DNA from: a virus
IMG/VR virus record: IMGVR_UViG_3300046530_000355
Location: 1 to 41,702 of that record
Length of the DNA: 41,702 nt
Reading direction: 5' to 3' (one strand)
Part shown: positions 31,683 to 39,818 of the stretch, one piece after another
How positions within the stretch are numbered: position 1 is the first letter of the stretch
How the letters are laid out: each line of letters begins with the position of its first letter
Program-made: the position numbers and the translations under genes
The notes under the pieces: generated by a model
What the model was told of the DNA's origin: nothing
Database searches by the model: none
What the model saw: the letters and a program-made list of their open reading frames with translations, nothing else

Positions 31683-32543
31683 TTATTTCCGGCCAGCTAT
31701 AACGATCTCGCGGAACTTAGCGCGCATCGTCTTCATCTCTTCCTTCTCGAGACGTCGCCCGAGATTTTCGGCGGCCAGAGAAAGCAGCAAGCGGTCCAAA
31801 TCAGGAGGTACACCACGATTCTCTTTCCAGAAAATCTCTACTGCCTGGATGTCCGCTTCTTTGAGATTTGAGACGAAGACGCTTACGGACGCACTCAATA
31901 CTTCGCCGTCATCAATTGTAGGAGCCACGCCTGGCATTTCTGCCTCGGTTGCGACCTCAACGGGCATGACAGACTTCTTCTCAACGGGGGGATGGCGACC
32001 ATCACGGATCGAGAGGAATTTCTCGATGGTCAGCCGGTCCCACTCAGAGGTCGTATCTGCCTCTTGACGAAGAGTTGGCGACTGAGATCCCCTTGCAGGA
32101 TGTATGCCCAGTAGGTGAACCCTTACGCCGTAATTCTGAGCTATTTGTACGCCAATCCTCACGTCTTCGTCGCCAGACAAGAGTATCGCCTCCGAGATGG
32201 CGCGTTGGCGAGCCAGTTCGATCAGATCGGTGACGATTAGAGAGTCTACGCCCTTCTGCTGCCCTTGGCCGTTGATAAACCCCAAGCGCAGCTTAATGTC
32301 ATCCATGTCGGCAATCGCGGTCTGATCAGCGCTCATGACCGCGTTTGGGCGGATGCCGTCGTACCAATATATGCGAAGCAGCGAGGAGTTCGGCACTTTG
32401 TGTGCCATGAACGATCTTAGCTCCTCCAAGACCGACCTAGCCGAGAGCGCTAATGTTGCTCTAGCAACTTTATTTCCGGTGAGCGCCGTGCTGCCTTGAG
32501 CAAACAAATAGCCCGCATCGACAAATACTGCTGTACGCTCCAA
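31683..32543 (-). CDS. NYN-domain protein, putative RNase
   Basis: A 286-residue protein. A TTG start at 32543 (GGGGGA site) is chosen; the frame extends to 32570. The N-terminal NYN (PIN-like, LabA-type) domain has acidic residues Asp9 (FVDAGY), Asp100 (KGVDSLIVTDLI), and Asp125/Asp127 in LLSGDEDV. The C-terminal 100 residues are less conserved, with a possible helical RNA-binding tail (PDLDRLLLSLAAENLGRRLEKE). NYN nucleases cut RNA, sometimes as toxins or defence effectors. It may be a conversion gene expressed in the lysogen. Confidence 0.8.
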   Translation of the reverse strand: MERTAVFVDAGYLFAQGSTALTGNKVARATLALSARSVLEELRSFMAHKVPNSSLLRIYWYDGIRPNAVMSADQTAIADMDDIKLRLGFINGQGQQKGVDSLIVTDLIELARQRAISEAILLSGDEDVRIGVQIAQNYGVRVHLLGIHPARGSQSPTLRQEADTTSEWDRLTIEKFLSIRDGRHPPVEKKSVMPVEVATEAEMPGVAPTIDDGEVLSASVSVFVSNLKEADIQAVEIFWKENRGVPPDLDRLLLSLAAENLGRRLEKEEMKTMRAKFREIVIAGRK

Positions 32544-32568
32544 GGATTCCCCCAACCCTAAAACTAGC

Positions 32569-32593
32569 AAGGGCTCCCGCAGGAGCCCTTTGT
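32569..32593. terminator. Hairpin terminator upstream of NYN gene
   Basis: A perfect 9-bp stem AAGGGCTCC/GGAGCCCTT with CGCA loop, T-containing on both sides. It lies 26 bases upstream of the NYN start and downstream of the sRNA-like repeat on the minus strand, so it may stop read-through into the NYN gene or act as attenuator. Confidence 0.55.
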
Positions 32594-33150
32594 ATGCCGG
32601 CGCGACCTAAAGATATCTAATCGGTCGCGACGGAGTAATCGATATATGCGCAGTGCGTACGCACAAGTCAATACGAAACGTATTAACAATACGACAAACG
32701 TACATGACACGCTAATCGACGCCAACAGCTGGACAAACGTTTTATCGCAAACAATCGACGACGCACAATTTAGTAGGCGCTGAAACACCAATATAAGAAA
32801 CAAACGCGCCGAGCTCAACCACTAAAGGGAGCCCGGCGCAGGATCACCTGTCGCGAGAGGAGGCGCGCCAGGGGATGGGAAGCGGAGATGAATGCGAACA
32901 GACATATCCCGTTGCTGGGAGATTGTGCGGACTTACCATTCACCATTATCCGCAACGCTGATCTCATCCGATCTTCTATCTCGAGACATCGCATGTCTTG
33001 CAATTTCTGAGAGACGAAACCGATCCGAAATATCACTGGATCTCAGCGACGCCCGATCGAGTCGCTGTTGCATCCGTGTTTTTTTTCTACCTAGGATTGA
33101 TTGGATGAGGTTAATGTGATAGTTGATTATGGTTAGCTATGGAGGAGACC
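32594..33150. other. Intergenic region, no convincing CDS
   Basis: Between the NYN gene and the cupin gene. It contains one sRNA-like repeat (32788-32880) and an AT-rich part; the short reading frames across it cross the hairpin or the repeat and are not convincing. The 50 bases before the cupin gene are AT-rich with a TTGATT-type hexamer and probably hold its promoter. Confidence 0.5.
32788..32880 (-). ncRNA. Candidate small RNA, copy 1 (anti-SD loop)
   Basis: Shares about 90 bases with 33554-33647 (parts such as CGCCGAGCTCAACC and GAGAGGAGGCGCGC are identical). Read on the minus strand, GGCGCGCCTCCTCTCG, containing the anti-Shine-Dalgarno CCTCCT, is followed by a GCGCCG...CGGCGC stem and a T-rich end (GTTTGTTTCTT), the layout of a trans-acting rhizobial sRNA with intrinsic terminator. 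No promoter was confirmed. Confidence 0.45.
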
Positions 33151-33525
33151 ATGCTTGTCATTGACCCATTCAAAGTGAGTGAGATCGTAAACAAAACGAA
33201 CTTCGAGACTGTGGCCGCAAAGCTGGATATGGAGGTCGGCGACAAGATGAACGTGTCATCACTGTCGATCGACGTTATTCCGGTAAGCCTACAGGGTTTG
33301 CAAGAGCTTCGCTTCACTACCGCCGCGCCTGGGACGAAAGTGCCTTCCCATTCTCATACTGGGCCACTCGTGCGCGTTGTGACGGAGGGAGAACTGACTC
33401 TTGAAGACCAAACTTATGGTCGCGGTGATTGGATGGTGATCCCGGCAAATCACGCGTATTCGATTGATAGCCCGAGCGGCTACGCCGCAATGTGGGTATG
33501 CATAGCGTGTTGGCGTAACGCCTGA
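33151..33525 (+). CDS. Cupin-domain protein
   Basis: A 124-residue single cupin. ATG 33151 has a GGAGGAG site; ATG 33139 is in frame but without one. Metal-binding His67 and His69 (PSHSHTG), then VRVVTEGELTLEDQTYGRGDW and His101 (PANHAY) follow the cupin motifs. Small cupins of this type bind metal and may act as sensors, enzymes or anti-sigma-like modules. It is on the opposite strand to the rest of the region and flanked by two sRNA-like repeats, which suggests a conversion gene expressed in the lysogen. Confidence 0.75.
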   Translation: MLVIDPFKVSEIVNKTNFETVAAKLDMEVGDKMNVSSLSIDVIPVSLQGLQELRFTTAAPGTKVPSHSHTGPLVRVVTEGELTLEDQTYGRGDWMVIPANHAYSIDSPSGYAAMWVCIACWRNA

Positions 33526-33553
33526 AAAAACGACAGAGGGAAAATCCCTTCGG

Positions 33554-33647
33554 CCCATATTGAAAAACAAAAGCGCCGAGCTCAACCCGAAGGGAAACCG
33601 CCGTAGGACTGCCACGCAACGAGAGGAGGCGCGCATGGCAATGGGAT
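33554..33647 (-). ncRNA. Candidate small RNA, copy 2 (anti-SD loop)
   Basis: Second copy of the structured repeat. On the minus strand: GCGCGCCTCCTCTCG, a CGGCGG...stem with CCCTTCGGG-type hairpin, GAGCTCGGCGC and TTTTGTTTTT. The T run after the last stem supports an intrinsic terminator. It follows the end of the early operon and could be a separate transcript or a processed tail. Confidence 0.45.
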
Positions 33648-33707
33648 ATTGAGGCCGACTACCGATCTAGCGAGTTTCGAACGTCCGCTGATGCGCTGCG
33701 CCTCAAA

Positions 33708-33732
33708 GCAAAACGACCGCACAAGGCGGTCG
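33708..33732 (-). terminator. Early-operon terminator
   Basis: A 7-bp stem CGACCGC/GCGGTCG with a 5-base loop; on the minus strand it is followed by TTTTGCTTTG. It lies 57 bases after the stop of the 381-residue gene, ending the early minus-strand operon. Confidence 0.75.
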
Positions 33733-33788
33733 CTGGGCTTTTCGGCCCATTCATAAAGATACGGTTTGACGGCGCATTTGACCGGACA

Positions 33789-34934
33789 TCATGCAGCAAG
33801 CTTTTCTTTGACCTGCCGCCACTCACCCCGTGCGTGCTCATCGAGACTTATCAGCGCATCGATCGCCTCATCCACAAGTGCCGTCCCTCGCTTTTCTGCA
33901 TAAGCTGGAGCTAAGCCCATGGCTACACCGATGTCTTTTGCAGAGGCGTCGGTTACTGCGAGATCGAGAACTTTGGCATGGGCACCCAATGCTTTGCGCA
34001 CTAACCTGAGGTGGGAAACCATCTCAACCGTTTTCACCGCTTCGTATTCCTTTCCGGACGCAGCAGATATCTCACCTGTCGGTTTTGGCTTCTTGATCCC
34101 GCCAACCCACTGTTTGCCAGGCACAAGGCCGTCGGCGCACTTCGTGGCAGCAAACGGGAGATCCTTGAACGGCACGCTTCCATCTATGCCGAAGTCCCGC
34201 AGAACCTTCCGGGCGTCTTCGGTTCCCGGTAGAGGCAGAAAGGCATCCCTGATTACCACTTCCGATGAGATTGGCTTGTGGTATGGCCGCGCTGTTAAAG
34301 GAGATCCAGCTCCACGAATATCGCGGAGATACGACCAGATCATGGTTTCCGACCGACCCAGAGTTGAGCCGCCTTTCTCGCCGCGCGCTTTTTCAGAAGG
34401 CTTGAGGGTTGATCCCTTCTTCGTCCTGCCCCATTGGACCAACTCGCCGTCGCGGAACACCAGGTTCCCGGTGGTGGCTTCCTTGCCGCCGTTGGTGTTC
34501 GTGCGGTAGGCAACCTTAGATTCCGCGCGCTTGTAGGTATTCACCTCCTCGCCAGTGAAATGCCACCGCTCTTTTCCGTCGACCTTCCAGCAGATTGCCC
34601 CCAGCAGAGCCGGCTCTGACGGCTTCACCTCGACGACGACTTCCGGATTATATTCGTGTGAGTCCGGCTCCACCTCGACGCGGTCTGGGTAGCACATATT
34701 CCGCCAGTGCCTTAGTGCATAGACCCGGCGGTAGTCGCCCCTATGCGCCAACCTTTCAAGTGCCGGCCAAGCAAGCACCTCGCGAGCTGGTTTATTGTCG
34801 TTAGCGGCAGTCCGTGCAGATTTTGCACGAGCTGACGGCGTCGGCTTTTCATCGGCGGGTGCGGTGCGCTCAGCTAGCAAGACGGATAGCGCCGACAGAT
34901 CCCGATTGCTCGGCTTAGTGGTTACTTGGTCCAT
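33789..34934 (-). CDS. Hypothetical early protein, 381 aa
   Basis: A basic-acidic soluble protein with an N-terminal disordered region carrying TAANDNKPAR (near residue 45). It contains WHFTGEEVNTYKRAESK and a C-terminal helical region (VLDLAVTDASAKDIGVAMGLAPAYAEKRG), which looks like a helix-turn-helix and could bind DNA. It is the last gene of the replication/early operon, followed by a terminator. It may be a late-gene activator or a replication accessory protein; I cannot tell. Confidence 0.65.
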   Translation of the reverse strand: MDQVTTKPSNRDLSALSVLLAERTAPADEKPTPSARAKSARTAANDNKPAREVLAWPALERLAHRGDYRRVYALRHWRNMCYPDRVEVEPDSHEYNPEVVVEVKPSEPALLGAICWKVDGKERWHFTGEEVNTYKRAESKVAYRTNTNGGKEATTGNLVFRDGELVQWGRTKKGSTLKPSEKARGEKGGSTLGRSETMIWSYLRDIRGAGSPLTARPYHKPISSEVVIRDAFLPLPGTEDARKVLRDFGIDGSVPFKDLPFAATKCADGLVPGKQWVGGIKKPKPTGEISAASGKEYEAVKTVEMVSHLRLVRKALGAHAKVLDLAVTDASAKDIGVAMGLAPAYAEKRGTALVDEAIDALISLDEHARGEWRQVKEKLAA

Positions 34935-35377
34935 TTCGGTTTGGGCTCCTTCATTGCTCTAATTTCTTCCGATGCGTTCGTTGGACACCCCGGTGGCCAC
35001 TCCACCAACGTCGCGGCCTTTTCCCTGGCAAGACGAAACGCCCCTAGCCGCGCCTCCTCCGCTTCTCTGACCGAGACCGAGCTCGGCATGAGCGACCGCA
35101 GTCGAGCTACCTCTGCAAGCGCGACCTCGAGCCGTTGGATCGTTGCTTTCTCATGTGCCCTTGTCCGCGAAATCTCGCTTTCCGCCTCCCTCTGCGTTTC
35201 TTCCCGAACATGGTCTGCGACGGCGATTCGGTAATAAGCGAGCGCCTCGTCGATCATGTCTTCTGCCACTCCAGGCAAGTCTGACTTACATTCCGTGGTG
35301 ATGATGCGGCGAATGTAGCTCCGCAGATCTTCCCGCTTCAGGCGCGGATGCCTCATCTCAAAAGTGTAGGGGTTCAT
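34922..35377 (-). CDS. Hypothetical coiled-coil protein, 151 aa
   Basis: GAGGAGACC is the ribosome site. A helical protein with coiled-coil residues 60-115 (ETQREAESEISRTRAHEKATIQRLEVALAEV). It overlaps the following gene by 13 bases. No domain is recognised. Confidence 0.65.
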   Translation of the reverse strand: MNPYTFEMRHPRLKREDLRSYIRRIITTECKSDLPGVAEDMIDEALAYYRIAVADHVREETQREAESEISRTRAHEKATIQRLEVALAEVARLRSLMPSSVSVREAEEARLGAFRLAREKAATLVEWPPGCPTNASEEIRAMKEPKPKWTK

Positions 35378-35405
35378 GGTCTCCTCTTCATTGGTGCAGA
35401 TTTAT

Positions 35406-35417
35406 CGTGACGTCACG
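35406..35417. promoter_or_regulatory. Perfect 12-bp palindrome CGTGACGTCACG
   Basis: Between the VRR-NUC gene and the coiled-coil gene. Its half-site (TCACG/CGTGA) equals the half-site of the operator in the terminase promoter spacer. It may be a second binding site for the same regulator. Confidence 0.4.
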
Positions 35418-35889
35418 CGGCTTCCGGCAAACCGGTGTTTGAAGAAATCCATTCTCGGACCAATGCAACAGCCTGCATCGCAGCGTCGTCCGTGGCGTCC
35501 GCCGCAACGACGGCCACGTCATGACCGAGTTTGGCGAGTGCCGCATGGCGCTCCTTCTGGGGTGGGCTAAGGCGCCCTTTGCCGACCTTGTTTTCGATCA
35601 TCCGGATCTGACCGTCGACGAGATAGATCCGCAGATCAGCTTCGCCTGGCGTCATACCCGCAGCGATAGCTTCCTGCTGAGCGCGTGGTCCTCGCTTGGC
35701 CGCGTTCTGGTCACCTGCCAAGAGGAACAGCTTGCCGTACTCAGGAAGCTGCCGCAGAGCACGGACCTGAGCCGCTTGCAGTTCCCATTCCTTCGGCAGC
35801 GCTTCCTTGGTTGTGACCTTGCCGTTGGCCGATGTGCGGATGATGGTGCGGACGCCTTTGATGCGAACGGTCTGTTGAGTTGGTTTCAT
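35413..35889 (-). CDS. VRR-NUC nuclease
   Basis: A 158-residue protein, ATG 35889 with an AGGAGACC site. VRR-NUC pattern: GPRAQQEAIAAGMTPGEADLRIYLVDGQIRMIENKVGKGRLSPPQKERHAALAKLGHDVAV contains the conserved GxaDLxi...mIENKvgkG-xsppQ motif, with metal ligands Asp, Glu and Lys. These small nucleases resolve branched DNA in phage replication. Second gene after the primase. Confidence 0.85.
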   Translation of the reverse strand: MKPTQQTVRIKGVRTIIRTSANGKVTTKEALPKEWELQAAQVRALRQLPEYGKLFLLAGDQNAAKRGPRAQQEAIAAGMTPGEADLRIYLVDGQIRMIENKVGKGRLSPPQKERHAALAKLGHDVAVVAADATDDAAMQAVALVREWISSNTGLPEAA

Positions 35890-36299
35890 GTGGTCTCCTA
35901 AGGTGGAGAGTTTCATCCGGCGAACCGGTCAGGCTTCATCCTCATCTCAATCAGGGGATGGCGTTCCCAACGCCTCCCCCTCTGAAAGAGGGGTAAATTC
36001 CGGAAACCCGGAAATCTCAATGATATCAGATCTTTACCCGTTCCCAAAAATTCCGGGAACGCCGGGAATGGGAACGGCATTTCGTTGTTTTCATTATGTT
36101 TTCCGTTCCCATCCCCATGGGAACGCCCGTTCCCAACGGCGACCGGGAACGGATCGCCAGCATCGATATCGGTATTCCGATATTGGAACGCGGGCGGCCG
36201 GTTTCCGAAGTGGGAATTCCCGTAACGGAACAACATCAATGACTTAGGGCGGCCGGTCTTTTGGTGCTGCATCATCCAAATCTGGACGATGCCAAGCCA
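35890..36299. other. Iteron-rich region, candidate replication origin
   Basis: About 400 bases between the primase and VRR-NUC genes. It carries eight or more GGGAAC or GTTCCC elements, several extended to CCGTTCCCA or TGGGAACGG, at 35963, 36040, 36055, 36070, 36105, 36119, 36129 and 36145, plus GGGAATTCCC at 36212-36221. A minus-strand frame (35913-36275) crosses it, with composition dominated by the repeat, and I consider it doubtful. Array position beside a primase gene suggests an origin or a multi-operator. Confidence 0.5.
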
Positions 36300-38513
36300 T
36301 CATGCCCTCACCATCCCCTTCCGGAACTGCCCGAGACCGATTGCGAAGTTGCCTCCCGGCACATCAAGCCACTTCGCGGTCGTACCGCTCGCTAGGCACT
36401 TGACCACCCGGCTCGTATCGATCGCCTGCTGAGCCAATGCCTCCAGTCGATGCTTCGACAGCCCGCGGAGTTCATCCGGCAATCTATCCTTCTGATCGAA
36501 CAGCCCGGTCGCGCCAGTCTTCGTGTAGGGTTGGCCGCCTTTGGCCGCCGCCGCGACTGCCTCGACGAGCATCTCGATCATGTCCTCCTGGGGAACGGCC
36601 TTCGCACCAAGGCTCGCTGTCCGGTCGACGAGCAAGCCAAAGTCGTTGCGGACGTAAGTCGAGACGATTCGCCGTGCTGCGCCGTTGGCCTTGACCACAC
36701 CCCCCAAAACCACGCGGTTCGGCGAATAGGTGACGCCCATCTCTTTGCACACTGCCTTCGCCCGCTTCTCCTCGGCCGGCCAAAGCGCGTAGGCCAGACG
36801 CAATCCATCCACCAATGCTGTGCTCCCACGGATCGCCTCGCGCGCATCGGCGAGGCTCTCGATCGGCGTAGTCCGGCCTGTCTTTTTCATATGGTGGGCG
36901 ACAAATGTTGTGGCACCAGTTTCTGCTGCCAAACGACCAATCGATGCGCAGACGAAAGCGCCTGCGGCGGGATCCTCGTTGAGCGCGACATGCGCAAAGC
37001 TGGCGAGCGGATCCAAAGTCACCACCCGAAGATCTTCTATTGAGGTGAGCTGGTCGCAGAGACGTTTCCACGCGTCCGTCTCCACTAAGCCATGCTTCCG
37101 GTCGTCTTTCCAGAAGACCTGCGGACCGCCGGCCGATGGCAGCGGGACAACGATCATGCGGTCTTTGTTGGGCCCGAAGCGCTGGCCGCGCTCATCGAGT
37201 GACGCCAGGCGGCGATGCACTTCGCCAGCGTCGTCCTCGGCTGTTACCATCACCGCTGTGCCCGTCACTTTAACGCGGCCCCCAAAGATTGGCGCGTCCA
37301 TGACGTTCGAGCCAAACGCGACGCGCTGGTGCAGGCTCAGGAGAGCGTATGACTTACCTGTGTCGCCCATGGCCGCGACCATGGCAGGCACGCCAAGCGG
37401 GATGCCGCTGTCGACGAGCTCTTCGACTACCGGCGGCTCTCCAGCGAACCGGGCACCGGTCCAGTCGAAAATAGAGAAGGCCGGCTTGTTGTCGTTCGCC
37501 GCCGCTGGACCCTCTGTCTTGGCGGCTTGCTTTCGAGTGCTGTTTTGGACGAATCGATCCAAGATGGCAGGATCAATGGGCGGTGTGTTGTCGAGTTGAA
37601 TATCCGGCTCTGGAGGATGACGTGGGCTAAGTATGCCTGCCTTCAGACCGTTTTCGATCGTCTTAAAACTGCGAGGCAAGTCCCGGCCCCATCCCCGCGC
37701 AACGTCTTGGAGCCAGGAGCGGGCATCGCTTTCACCAACATGACCGCCGCCTACCCACTGTCCGAGATTGAAGGCCGCGTCGTTCAGATTGTTGTTCCGA
37801 TCGCCCATCGGTGCACCGGCCAAGTCGGCAAGCTCCCGGTCGACGGCCGCATCAACATAGGCGTTATTGGTTCCGGCAGGTGTCGGCAGATACCGGGAGG
37901 CGTCGGCGGGAACTGCCTTCGGCTTAACCAGATCCAGCAGCCAGGCTGGCGAGTCGGCAATCTCACGGACATCGTCGGCCCAGTCATACCGGCGGCCGTC
38001 GCCCATTGAGCTGCCTGCGGCGATGACGTAACCGCCCTCGCCGCGAATATCGACGCCAGCGCCAAGCGCGCCGCGGTTGCGGACTCCTTCATCGTGTTTG
38101 AAGTAGACGTGCATCCCGCCGTTCGGCGTTGTCACACGAGCCGTCTCGGGCAGATGACCGTGTTCGGTCTCCATGGCTTCAAGCCAGTCGAAACCATTCG
38201 CTGCGCCTGGCTTGTTGTCGATGTCGAGCACGAAGAAACCCGTTGGCGAGCCGGTCGGCAGGCCGATCATTGCCTTCGGATAACGCCCCCAGGCGCGCTC
38301 TACGACTGACGGCAGTTTGTAGGCGCCGTGGACACCCTTCGCTGTCAGCGGGGTCTTAGGTCCGCGCTCTTCCAGTTCGCCGGTCTGTGGATCGTAAACG
38401 TCCTCCGCCTCGTGTCGGCACGGAAAGCAGGGCCATCCCTGTTCGGCGTAAGCGACAGCGATTGCTTGCGCGCTCAGAATAAGATCAGGCGGCGTTTTTG
38501 GAAGTGGAACCAT
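36300..38513 (-). CDS. Bifunctional primase-polymerase and RepA-like helicase
   Basis: A 737-residue replication protein. The N-terminal prim-pol domain (about residues 15-205) has the LDID motif (Asp97, Asp99) with GGMHVYF and GGYVIA downstream. A linker with AAANDNKPAF leads to a RecA/AAA_25-like ATPase: Walker A AMGDTGKSY (about 383-391) and Walker B VVTLDPL. It probably starts replication by priming and unwinding DNA at the nearby repeat array. Overlaps the gene before it by 29 bases. Confidence 0.85.
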   Translation of the reverse strand: MVPLPKTPPDLILSAQAIAVAYAEQGWPCFPCRHEAEDVYDPQTGELEERGPKTPLTAKGVHGAYKLPSVVERAWGRYPKAMIGLPTGSPTGFFVLDIDNKPGAANGFDWLEAMETEHGHLPETARVTTPNGGMHVYFKHDEGVRNRGALGAGVDIRGEGGYVIAAGSSMGDGRRYDWADDVREIADSPAWLLDLVKPKAVPADASRYLPTPAGTNNAYVDAAVDRELADLAGAPMGDRNNNLNDAAFNLGQWVGGGHVGESDARSWLQDVARGWGRDLPRSFKTIENGLKAGILSPRHPPEPDIQLDNTPPIDPAILDRFVQNSTRKQAAKTEGPAAANDNKPAFSIFDWTGARFAGEPPVVEELVDSGIPLGVPAMVAAMGDTGKSYALLSLHQRVAFGSNVMDAPIFGGRVKVTGTAVMVTAEDDAGEVHRRLASLDERGQRFGPNKDRMIVVPLPSAGGPQVFWKDDRKHGLVETDAWKRLCDQLTSIEDLRVVTLDPLASFAHVALNEDPAAGAFVCASIGRLAAETGATTFVAHHMKKTGRTTPIESLADAREAIRGSTALVDGLRLAYALWPAEEKRAKAVCKEMGVTYSPNRVVLGGVVKANGAARRIVSTYVRNDFGLLVDRTASLGAKAVPQEDMIEMLVEAVAAAAKGGQPYTKTGATGLFDQKDRLPDELRGLSKHRLEALAQQAIDTSRVVKCLASGTTAKWLDVPGGNFAIGLGQFRKGMVRA

Positions 38514-38766
38514 CGGCGGTAACTAGCTCCGAGTACGAGTGGATTGCTGCTGTGGTAATTGCTGAAACAGTGGAGGGCGCGAACGTCACCGATCGGCGAC
38601 CTCCCAATGCGGTCGGGGCGTATGTGAGCAATCGACCATCTGGCGCGCGCAACAGGCGCATGCCGCAGATACGGATCTCGCCGGTGATTTGCAGATCGAA
38701 GGTGGCCACAAGCGCCATCGACCCGCCGCCCGGATTGGCGACGGGATTGAGGTTTTCAATGATCAT
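38485..38766 (-). CDS. Small protein, possibly SpoVG-like fold
   Basis: A 93-residue protein (MIIENLNPVANPGGGSMALVATFDLQITGEIRICGMRLLRAPDGR...). The VATFDLQIT-I-ICGMRLL-PDGRLL pattern of strands resembles SpoVG/septation-type small proteins; the resemblance is visual only. It is coupled to the upstream gene by a 4-base overlap and sits before the primase. Confidence 0.55.
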   Translation of the reverse strand: MIIENLNPVANPGGGSMALVATFDLQITGEIRICGMRLLRAPDGRLLTYAPTALGGRRSVTFAPSTVSAITTAAIHSYSELVTADGSTSKNAA

Positions 38767-39155
38767 CGGCGATAAATGCCGGATTCGACGCGATCGATGT
38801 GAGCAGCGTCGTTTTCGATCTTCTCGATGACAGCCTGCCATACGAAATCAGCGGTTCGACGATCCGCGAAGAAGGCATCCCCAACATGCCTTGCAACTCC
38901 AGATCGAGGCGCGTTCCCCTCTCCCGCGAATTCCACAAAACTAAATCGCCGGCGATCACCTGTCTCGCCTTCCGTCGCCAATGCTTTCTCCGGAAATAAC
39001 ATCGGCGACCGATCGATCAGCCTGGCATCGGCAGCGTAACCATCGAGGAAGTCGATGGCGACGGCAAAGCCGTGGATCCGAGGGAGTGGTCGCACCGTCG
39101 CGGGCTGATTCTTCGCAAGCCTCTGCAGTCGCGAGTCGTTAGAAAATGAGCGCAA
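38763..39155 (-). CDS. Hypothetical early protein, 130 aa
   Basis: The start is chosen at TTG 39155, with a strong GGAGGAGG site six bases upstream. The protein runs MRSFSNDSRLQRLAKNQPAT to VIEKIENDAAHIDRVESGIYRR. The 3' end overlaps the following start in ATGA. No family is recognised. The frame upstream to 39296 is Pro-rich shadow. Confidence 0.55.
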   Translation of the reverse strand: MRSFSNDSRLQRLAKNQPATVRPLPRIHGFAVAIDFLDGYAADARLIDRSPMLFPEKALATEGETGDRRRFSFVEFAGEGNAPRSGVARHVGDAFFADRRTADFVWQAVIEKIENDAAHIDRVESGIYRR

Positions 39156-39213
39156 AATTCCTCCTCCCGGCGCTACGGCCGGATAAATAGGTTTTGTGAT
39201 GTCGGTTGGTGGG

Positions 39214-39429
39214 TTAGGCGGTGCGGGCTGACGCGGCCTCGGCTTGACACATCCAAGCTGACAGGGACGACCGGCGGGCGGCCACGGTGCCGCCAAGTTT
39301 GAAGTGCGGCACGATCCTGTCGTAAGTTAAACGGTATACTTGCCGTTGTGTCACACCTAAAAACTTTGCTATGGCCGGCGCGCCCATCAGGAGATCGCCG
39401 TCGATAAAATTGTCGTTCTGATTGTTCAT
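39214..39429 (-). CDS. Excisionase-like HTH protein
   Basis: A 71-residue protein (MNNQNDNFIDGDLLMGAPAIAKFLG...). APAIAKFLGVTQRQVYRL is a MerR/excisionase-type winged HTH, followed by HFKLGGTVAARRSSLSAWM as the wing. This is the AlpA/Xis-type layout of phage directionality factors. First gene of the early minus-strand operon and divergent from the integrase, which fits an excisionase or early regulator. Confidence 0.8.
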   Translation of the reverse strand: MNNQNDNFIDGDLLMGAPAIAKFLGVTQRQVYRLTYDRIVPHFKLGGTVAARRSSLSAWMCQAEAASARTA

Positions 39430-39629
39430 GGTGCTCCTCTCGACGTCGGACAGAATCCTTGCGTCGCTTTGTCCGTCTTGATTTGTTTGAGAAGGTTCGG
39501 TGACCGGCACACCGCGGCCGGGTTGATAGCTAATCGACGTTTCCTGCGCCGCCCGATCTGCGGGCTGTCAGGCGAGTTTTCCTCGCAACTTAGGAACGGC
39601 TGAGCGTCCTGGTGGGCACCACCCCACAT

Positions 39630-39652
39630 ATTGCGACCACCACAATCGCAAT
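39630..39652. promoter_or_regulatory. Operator-like inverted repeat ATTGCGA-N9-TCGCAAT
   Basis: Perfect 7-bp arms, just downstream of the minus-strand promoter start region. Its position fits a repressor site. Confidence 0.5.
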
Positions 39653-39658
39653 AACTAC

Positions 39659-39686
39659 ATCATTAGGGTTTTTACAAATTTGTCAA
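39659..39686 (-). promoter_or_regulatory. Early minus-strand promoter with dyad
   Basis: TTGACA (39686-39681), 16-base spacer, AATGAT (39664-39659). The palindrome ACAAATTTGT (39674-39683) overlaps the -35 box. It would drive the excisionase-like gene and the early operon. Confidence 0.5.
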
Positions 39687-39818
39687 TGACAGCAGTTACG
39701 CTGCCGGCAGCAAGTTCTCCTGATCACCCGCGGAATACCGCCGGTTACATTGGTGATGGTCAACACTTGAATTTCATGTGCCTCTACCCCATCGTGTGGC
39801 TCGAAATCACGAGGTCAC

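Larger units (their letters stand above)
39430..39818. other. Divergent regulatory region between excisionase-like gene and integrase
   Basis: About 390 bases with no convincing CDS. It holds a minus-strand promoter (39659-39686) and two inverted repeats, and probably the integrase promoter. Confidence 0.6.

Noticed and set aside
32564-32818. 84-residue hydrophobic minus ORF
   Set aside because: It crosses the hairpin at 32569-32590 and the sRNA-like repeat, and the membrane-like stretch is likely chance.
32815-33036. 73-residue minus ORF (MIFRIGFVSQ...)
   Set aside because: Its 3' end lies inside the structured repeat. Only a part looks protein-like, and no ribosome site was found.
35913-36275. 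120-residue minus ORF over the repeat array
   Set aside because: Its composition is set by the repeated GGGAAC core (FPFPAFPEF, GNGRSHGDGNG). I favour a non-coding array, with low certainty.
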